NCBI RefSeq assembly: GCF_040869045.1
Contig: NC_090323.1
Location: forward strand, 39,612,066-39,676,065
DNA from: Eurosta solidaginis
Taxonomy: Eukaryota > Arthropoda > Insecta > Diptera > Tephritidae
Length of the DNA: 64,000 nt
Direction: 5' to 3'
How positions within the stretch are numbered: the first letter of the stretch is position 1; each line of letters starts with the position of its first letter. Of this stretch, positions 57,608-64,000 are shown in pieces. The translations under genes and the position numbers were made by a program. Below the pieces are notes generated by a model. It was given only the letters and a program-made list of their open reading frames with translations. It did not search any database and was not told where the DNA came from.

Positions 57608-59404
57608 TATAATTTAATGTAATTTGCCAAGAAATGGGAGCTTTTATTAAGCTGTGAAAATCGAAAAAAAAATTTTGTCAAAAGGGCAAAAAAAAATTTA
57701 ATACGGGCTTGTCTCAGCGCTTTTGAGTACAGGTAATGTGATTATATAATAACATAAATATTATAATATTTGTGTTCACTGGGTTTTTTTTTATTTCTTA
57801 TTTTTTGAGACCGGCCTAATGTGTACCGGCTTTTTGGTTCGTTATATGTACTTGTCTTAGCGCTTCTGAGCACAAGTAATATGGGTATATAGTACGTATG
57901 TATATATATGTGGGTACAATATATTTGCCGGTAAACTGTGGTGTACCAACAACCTTTTGTTTGCCGTGCCAATGCACTTGATCTGTATTGACAAAGTAAA
58001 TGTATGCAAATATGTGATCGATGATCTTCTTTGTTGCTTCCTTCTATTATGTAGTTACATATGGTCATGCAATTACTTTGTTGAGGGTGGGTTTTTGGCT
58101 TATACAAAAAGATATACAAGTGCGTGTGGGTATTATGGGTGCATATAATTGTAGGTTTGTATGCAAAATTAATCTTGGGTGCACCGGTAAAATAAACTTT
58201 AGGAAAAGTGACAAAAATTTGGCAAAGTTTGTTGCTATGGGTTTTTTGTAAAACATATTTTATGTAATATATGTATATATGGGTAAATTGGGCAGCGGTG
58301 AATTTCACGCTGAAAAAATATATATATAGCTCGTGGATGATTGCCGAACTAAGTGGGTATATACATATATTACATATATACGTATATACTTTTATAATGA
58401 AGTAGGTATTTATCGCAACGACCTTTTTTGGGTATATAGAACCGGGAAGTGGGTTTTCCGTTGGTACGGGAATGTAAATTTATTTATTGAAAAAATTGTA
58501 TGGGTTTTGAAGGAACTGTACCTTTTGGTATAAGTGGGTAGGCAAATGAAATATTTTGCCGTTTAGGCTTTGTAATGTTGGTATATGACCAGGGTCCAAA
58601 TCTTTAGATCGGAGGGTCTAAAATTGAGGGATTTTTAGAATTTCGGGTCCGTACTTTTGACGGAGGGAATATATATATGGAATATATTGGGTAAACCGTG
58701 TACTCACTTTGACATTTTTTGTTGGTTTTATGTGTGACTTGTGATATGCTGTGTTGACCTTTAGCCTTTGTTGTAATGTGCTTCTTGTTGTATGGATGTA
58801 ATGGTGATGTGTGTTTTTTCCAATTATGTTTCCCAACTTTAATTTTATTTTCTTCAAATGTATTTTTTTTTTTTTTTTCTTAAAAATTGTTTCTGTTTCC
58901 ACCAAACTTTTTTTTCGCACTTTATTCTTATATCTTTTATTTTGCCTTTTTTGTCGAAAATTTTCTTTTTATCAAAATTATGTTTTTTTCTTCACAAAAC
59001 CCTTTTTTCCTCCAGTGTGGTTTTTTTCCAATTACCCAAGAATTTTTTTTTTTCAAATTTTTTGTAAAAACCGTTATTTAATTTTTAATGTAAACTCAAT
59101 AACATTAAACTTTTTCTGTTGTTTTTTTGTTAATAAAAATTGTAATTGTGTTTTGTTTTGTCAAATAAAAATTTATTTGTTTTCACCACCCTAACGTGTA
59201 GCACTTATGTAGGTTTTATTTGTAGGTATTTTGATTTTTTTGTTACACTTTTTGTATGTTTACATGTATTTTGTTCAATTTTTTCCAAATAATTTTGTTA
59301 AGCACTTTTGTCTGTATAAAATTTAATAGCACTTCTTGTGGCCGTACCGAGCGCGTATTATATATGTTTATACTTTTTTGTTTTTGGGTCGCTGGTTGCC
59401 TTTT
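57608..59404 (-). other. BEL 5' leader, T-rich, non-coding
   Basis: About 1.8 kb between the candidate primer-binding regions and gag. It is very A/T-rich with poly-T runs (58862-58880, 59042-59056 on the plus strand) and repeated GTGGGTATATA words. A 188-codon minus-strand open stretch at 57742-58308 is a low-complexity Tyr/Ile/His run and not credible as a gene. A CACCACCCTAACGTG at 59184 resembles the end of the MITE at 13492. Confidence 0.55.
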
Positions 59405-59638
59405 TTTTCAACCCAAAAGGACCATGTATAATTTTGCACTTTCACTGATTTCCAAAGCAAAGGGGGCACGGGTTTGAATAAAATTAGAAATATGCTTTAT
59501 TCACAATTTAAAGGATTTATGTTATATTTACTGAAATTCAATTAAATTAGATACAAGAAATAAATATTAAACACTGCGCGACGGCGGGCGGCCGGTAATA
59601 TCTAAAAACGATCGAACGATTGCGGTCACGAAGGACCA
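59405..59638 (-). repeat. Diverged LTR-like segment inside the 5' LTR
   Basis: Matches the neighbouring LTR in order but with strong divergence: GGACCATGTATAATTTTGC, AAAGGGGGCACGGGTTTG, GCGCGACGGCGGGCGGCCGG and CGATCGAACGATTGCGG against the equivalent blocks at 59639-59860. It ends, on the minus strand, with TACATGGTCCTT, as does the true LTR. It looks like the R-U5 part of another BEL family. Confidence 0.68.
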
Positions 59639-59981
59639 TGTATAAAAAATTTGACGCTGTACTTTAGCTATGCAACAAAGGGGCACGGGGTAAATAAATG
59701 CACGGGTTGATTTTGAGTTTAAGGATTATAATTTAATTTCACTTTTTTTCTCTGCACACATCAATTTAAAACAAAAGGAAATATATATATACATATATAT
59801 AATATAACGCGGCGGTGGGCGGGCGATCAAAAAGAACGGCGAACGATGCTAGCGGGTTGGTAGGTTTAAGTTAAACTAAACAATTGAGAGTGAGCGCGGT
59901 GGTGGTTGGCAAGCCACAGCTGAGCTGCACTGCCTGCGCTTGGCCGCACTGGCCGAGTGTTGCCAGACGGAGGGGGCGGAC
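59639..59981 (-). repeat. BEL 5' LTR
   Basis: Right-hand copy of the LTR, TGTATAAAAAATTTGAC to GGGGGCGGAC. The terminal base pair at the outer end is changed (CT where the left copy has CA). On the minus strand, TGGTCCTTCGTGACCG follows it directly; TGG is the usual start of a primer-binding site, but I could not match it to a tRNA. Confidence 0.9.
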
Positions 59982-60026
59982 TTAGCCCGCTTTTTCTTTA
60001 CCTTTTATCCCATTATGACCGGGAAC

Positions 60027-60392
60027 TCAGTACAAATGTATGGTCGGGCCTGTGCGAAGTTTTTTCAATGCTGCTTTACATTCCAGGACACTTCTTGATG
60101 AAGTACTGTGTGAGATTATTGCCTTAATCGTCATCTGACTATCAATATATATATTGACGCAACTGCAGCTTAAGCAAGCTTCCTTCAGAATTTCTGCTGC
60201 TTTTTTCACGGCTATAATTTCCGCCTGAAAGACGCTGCAGCAATCTGGCAGCCTGTATGATCTGCTTATTTCTAGATCGACTACTTCCATTAATTTGGAA
60301 CCATCGGTATAAATGTATATGGTGGGTTCAACCACTTCTGCACCCTGGCGCCTGACCCCCAGAACACTTTCGAAGCTTAGGCACGGGACCAT
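60027..60392 (-). pseudogene. RNase H domain of the LOA/R1-like element
   Basis: Motifs in order: IYIYTDGSKLMEV (first catalytic Asp), SVFQAEIIAVKKAAEIL (Glu), VNIYIDSQMTIKAI (second Asp). A TAG stop follows HLY just before the conserved PGHNGIKG stretch near 60010, immediately before the BEL junction. It would degrade the RNA strand of the RNA-DNA hybrid during retrotransposition. Confidence 0.85.
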
Positions 60393-60584
60393 ATATTCCG
60401 CTTGCCCGATATTAGATGGCTCTATACTGCTATGGACATACCGCCTACACTCAAGCTGGCCCTAGGCCTTAAGCCTTGTTGCAGTGGCTAACGTAATATT
60501 TTTGGCCATTGTATCTGCAGACGGGATGTGTAGAATGGCATGCAATGCTGTTGTCGGGGTAGTTTTTTTGAGCTCCCGTTTTGC

Positions 60585-61648
60585 TTATCTGATAATCTGC
60601 ACACCCTCTCTAGTTTTTTGGTATACTTGCTTTTCTGTATGGCTGCCCACCAAACAAGTAGCCCATAGTAAAGTATGGGTTTGACAATTGCCGTAAAAAA
60701 CCCAATGAGAGAGTTTGAGTGACAGGCCACACGTGCATCGTAGCATCCTCTTACATGCATACAGCGCCGCGTACCCTACCTTCGCTCTCTCTTCCACATG
60801 GAGTTTCCGCGGCAACTTAATATCTAGGATGACTCCTAGATATTTTGTGCTATATTTTTTTTGTAGGGTTACCCCTTCAAGCTTAGGCTTTGCCCAAATA
60901 GGAACCCTATACTTCCTAGTAAATAGTACTAGATCGGTTTTTTCGGCGTTGGCGGCTATCCCAACTCCAGATACCCAGCCAAGTACATCCCGATATGACT
61001 TATCCATCAGAGAACTGATTGTTGCCAGCATCTACTGCTTATGATCACTGAAACTTCATCTGCGAATGCCGTAAATTTGATTAGTCCTCCGTCGTACCGC
61101 CTAAGCAATTAGTTGATAACCAGCGTCCACAGCATTGGTGATAAAATCCCACCCTGCGGCGTTCCTCTGTTTACAGATTTTGTTCTCTCGCATAGATCCC
61201 ACCGCGACGTGATCATTCTGAAGCTTAACATGGAGCTTATCCAGTTTGTTACGGCGGCCGGATGAACTTCTATCGAGTTTAGACTGTCCACGATTGCTTG
61301 TTTTGAGACATTGTTGAAAGCTCCGGCAATGTCCAGAAAAACACCTAGGGCATATTCCCGATGTTCCAGGGCTTTCTCTATATTCATGATCACATTATGC
61401 AAGATAGTTTCGACTGACTTGCTTTTGGTGTTAGCATGTTTTGCTGAAGAGAATACTTCCTCATTCATATTTGATTTTATATACAAATCTATTAATCTCG
61501 CTAGGGTTTCGAGGATTTGGGACAAAATCAAATTTAATTTGCGTGGAGCTTGGCACCGACATTCTATTTCTTGAAACATTTTAAAGGAATCATAACATCG
61601 GCTTGCTTCTAAGCAAATAGATACCAAAGAACTCACGATGACATCCAA
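60585..61648 (-). pseudogene. Reverse transcriptase of the LOA/R1-like element
   Basis: 61648-61109 carries YALGVFLDIAGAFNNVS (first catalytic Asp) and NRGTPQGGILSPMLWTLV. A TAA at 61109 interrupts the frame, after which reading continues to FTAFADEVSVIIS, where the second Asp of the FADD box is Glu. 61031-60585 holds the thumb: ANAEKTDLVLFTRKYRV, STKYLGVILDIKLP and a frame change near 60700. The enzyme is dead by the stop and the altered active site. Confidence 0.85.
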
Positions 61649-61700
61649 AGATGACCTGAATACCGAACTATTTCTTGGAATATTTAGGGGCCGTTTTGAC

Positions 61701-62210
61701 CCTTCTATTAAAAAATAATGGTAGGAGTCTTATTTACGATTATTCAGTTACAATTTTTCTGCAGAAATAGTACTGGAACAACTTGACTAGGAAATATTGA
61801 GCAAAAAAGAACTACAGATCTGATGCCGGGAACCTTCTCAGGCACATTGTGACTAACATATGCTGTGTTCGCATAAGAAATTTCCTTTCAGCTACCCTAA
61901 TGCCTGGAGTACATATATATATGTGTATGTTTCTGACGCCCGTAATCATCATAATAAAAATGATTTGTAACTTTTCACCACACACGCACGCCTAAGTGTG
62001 AATTTGCATAATTAATTGGCAACAAGTAAATACATCACACAACAATAATATAAAAGTTAAATTAAAAACATCTACATACATATGTATATTCTAAAAATGT
62101 GCATAAACAAAGAGTTATATGCAAATATGAAGGCACAAAAAGGCGCTAAGGATGCCCACAGGCCTATTACTCCCAGCTTTTACTACATATTGGATTTGGG
62201 CCAATTACAT
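61701..62210. other. AT-rich spacer, nothing recognised
   Basis: No supported feature. Confidence 0.35.
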
Positions 62211-62214
62211 AAGC

Positions 62215-63275
62215 AGCACCTGGGCGACCGAGCTTTGCTCGGCAACGTTTTGTTGTGCTGAGAAATCTTGCTAATAGTAATCTGTGAGAAATCGCAATTA
62301 TTCATTTAAAAGAAAATTATTTAAAATTAAGTCGAATCATGTGTAAGATTTTTTACGAAGATTTTTAACTTTAATGTTCTCCTTTAAAGCTTTAATAGAA
62401 TATGAGTAAGTAGAGTACTATTTCGTATAACTATCACAACCCTAAATGGCAACCCTACTCAAAAATGTCCCTATGGTAATGCGGAGTGAAATACCCATAT
62501 CGGCATATCTCATGGAATTTTTTTAGTTAGAATAGGTGGCAACCCTAAATGGCAACCCTGCTCAAAAATGTCCCTATTGCAATGCGGAGTGGAATTCCTT
62601 TCGTTTGATATCCATATCGGCATATATCATGCAATTTTTTTCTTTCGAATAGGTGGCAACCCTAAATGGCAACCCTAACCAAAAATGCCCCTATTGTAAT
62701 GCGGAGTGAAATACCTTTCGTTTGATGCCCATATCGGCATATCTCATGCAATTTTTTTTTATTTCGAATAGGTGGCAAACCTAAATAGCAACCCTGCTCA
62801 AAAATGTCCCTATTGTAATGGGGAGTAAAATACCTTTCGTTTGATACCCATATCGGCATATCTCATGCAATTTTTTTTAATTTCGAAAAGGTGGCAACTT
62901 TACTCAAAAATGTCCCTATTGTAATACGGAGTGAAATACCTTTCGTTTGATACCCATATCGGCATATCTCATCCAATTTTTTTTTAATTTCGAAAAGGTG
63001 GCAAGCCTACTCAAAAATGTCTCTATTGTAATGCGGAGTGAAATACCTTTCGTTTTATACCCATATCGGCATATCCCATGCAATTTTTTTTTTATTTCGA
63101 ATAGGTGGCAACCTTGTGAAACATTCTGAGTGGCAACACCTAGGTAGAAAGTCTTAGAAGGTGATACATTATCTCTGTGCCAAATTTCATTTAAATCGGT
63201 TGAGCCGTTCCCGAGATCGTTCGGCTATACAAACAAACAAGAATTGCTCGTTCAAAGTTAGAAGATATTAATACA
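62215..63275 (+). mobile_element. Non-autonomous element with ~115-bp tandem units
   Basis: Starts near CTGGGCGACCGAGCTTTGC and ends near ATACAAACAAACAAGAATTG, phrases that I know as the borders of a common fly repeat. Between them about six units of ~110-120 bp repeat GTGGCAACCCT..., CAAAAATGTCCCTATTG, AATGCGGAGTGAAATACC, and CCCATATCGGCATATCTCATG. No protein is encoded. Confidence 0.7.
62430..63120. repeat. ~115-bp satellite-like array
   Basis: Six ATATCGGCATAT blocks at about 62498, 62612, 62729, 62848, 62957 and 63063, each followed by a T-run and GAA(A/T)AGGTGGCAA. Spacing 105-120 bp varies with T-run length and small deletions. Confidence 0.85.
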
Positions 63276-63730
63276 CGTATGTGATTGCTCCTGGATTCGT
63301 TGAGGACCACTGAAAAGTAATCTAGTTGACCAATTGTGCCGTCAGCCGGAGGTCATTGAAGGTATACATAATGGTGAAAAATGTAACATTGGTAAAAAAT
63401 AAAAACTCCGGCTGCACGGTAAAAAATCAAAGCCGGATATAGATATCCGAGAGAACCAAAACCATTATGAATACCACTTTTCCAAATTTTTTTTTCTTTT
63501 ATTAGAAGGTTAGGGTGTATTATTGACACACCTCCACTTTCTTCCAGTTGTTTGGGGCACAAATTATAATCAACTAGCGCAAACACGCGGCCCCGTGCGC
63601 ATGATGAATAAAACATAAAGTAATTGTCATGAGCTTCCGATATGGTAATTAAAACAGTGCGGAAACAGTCGAAACAAAATTTTTTGAAACACAACCGAAG
63701 GGCTCATGTAATGATAGCGCAAACCATAGA
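63276..63730. other. Spacer, nothing recognised
   Basis: A 113-codon minus-strand open stretch (63352-63694) has no recognisable motif. Confidence 0.35.
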
Positions 63731-63734
63731 GAGG

Positions 63735-64000
63735 TAGTTCAGAGATAAACTCGAAATGATCTGTAGATAATCTCGAAATGAGCACAAAATAATCCGAAAT
63801 CAGAAATCAGGCCGAAAGGGCTCCGAAACAATCCCAAAAAATAGACGTGAAATGGCCCCGAAATGATCAAAAACCAATGCAAAAAAATTTGCAAATAATA
63901 CCGAATACCAAAAGAGTCCCAAATTATCTGGAATAGCCGCAAAAGTGTCCGAAATAGTCCAAAGAAAGTCTGGATTGATTCAGAGATAGTACAGAAATTA
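63735..64000. repeat. Degenerate short tandem array, copy 2
   Basis: Loosely repeated CTCGAAATGA, CCGAAAT, ATCCCAAAAAAT, GAAATGGCCCCGAAATG and AGTCC words about every 20-24 bp, running off the end of the window. Same character as the array at 20905-21255. Confidence 0.65.

Larger units (their letters stand above)
51403..59981 (-). mobile_element. BEL/Pao LTR retrotransposon
   Basis: Two direct LTRs about 340 bp long, 97% alike by eye, enclose in minus-strand order a long T-rich leader, gag, protease, reverse transcriptase, RNase H, integrase and a 3' zinc-knuckle ORF. Pol order, the A17-type protease, YVDD RT box and the C-terminal domain after the integrase are characteristic of BEL/Pao. 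It interrupts a non-LTR element at its RNase H coding sequence. Stops and frameshifts in gag and pol make this copy defective. I see no clean 4-6 bp target duplication. Confidence 0.92.
59982..61700 (-). mobile_element. LOA/R1-like non-LTR element, RT and RNase H half
   Basis: Minus-strand order is RT (61648-61109), RT tail (61031-60585), RNase H (60392-60027), then the junction with BEL at 59981. The GAFNNVS and GTPQGG..SPMLW motifs and an RNase H domain after RT fit the LOA/R1 group. The 5' part (endonuclease and gag) is absent, so the copy is 5'-truncated. Fragments with the same 3' end occur at 6036, 26450, 37035 and as a 64-bp stub at 29998. Confidence 0.85.

Noticed and set aside
57742..58308. 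188-codon minus-strand open frame in the BEL leader
   Set aside because: Composition is a low-complexity Tyr/Ile/His/Thr run from AT-rich sequence, with no motif; it is most likely a chance frame in the leader.

Overview
The window is eukaryotic, AT-rich, intron-poor DNA with no convincing host gene. The transposon families, the many short tRNA-derived and GTTGTTGTTGTTG-type dispersed repeats and the absence of any bacterial gene organisation point to a dipteran fly. A tephritid-like genome is my inference from repeat style, not something proved here. Almost everything I can name is a transposable element or a tandem array, often nested, and nearly all coding copies carry stops or frameshifts.

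Layout. 0.5-3.9 kb: two inverted copies of a long dispersed repeat flank AT-rich spacer and a tRNA-like SINE. 3.1-4.8 kb: a broken Transib (RAG1-like) transposase. 4.8-10 kb: SINE-type repeats, two minus-strand non-LTR fragments and a ~300-bp tandem array. 10-15 kb: SINE pieces and two TA-flanked foldback elements, one interrupted by a solo LTR. 15.4-17.5 kb: a foldback-like structure whose arms are inverted ~22-bp repeats around a plus-strand reverse transcriptase/RNase H remnant. 18.5-19.8 kb: a Tigger/pogo element with TA target site. 20.9-21.3 kb: a degenerate short-repeat array. 23.2-26.0 kb: a structurally complete hAT element (14-bp ends, 8-bp duplication, BED finger exon, intron, transposase exon with one stop).

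26-36 kb: more non-LTR fragments, a third copy of the long repeat split by a solo LTR, a small TIR element packed with CTCGCGAG palindromes, a third solo LTR, and a Harbinger-like TAA-flanked element. 37-46.8 kb: non-LTR fragments (including a clean 274-codon 5'-truncated reverse transcriptase), a P-superfamily-like TIR element with 8-bp duplication, a hairpin element and a TIR element beginning CCCTGCAAAAAAT. 49.6-50.8 kb: a non-autonomous Helitron.

51.4-60.0 kb is the centrepiece: a minus-strand BEL/Pao LTR retrotransposon inserted inside the RNase H domain of a LOA/R1-like non-LTR element whose halves lie at 50.8-51.4 and 60.0-61.7 kb. It has gag, protease, reverse transcriptase, RNase H and integrase (all damaged), an intact zinc-knuckle ORF behind an apparent splice acceptor in the position where an env would lie, and a second, diverged LTR-like segment just inside the 5' LTR. 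62.2-64.0 kb: a non-autonomous element with ~115-bp tandem units, then a second copy of the degenerate array seen at 21 kb.

The genes do not form a host pathway. The biology here is genome invasion: successive insertions whose order can be read from nesting and target-site duplications.
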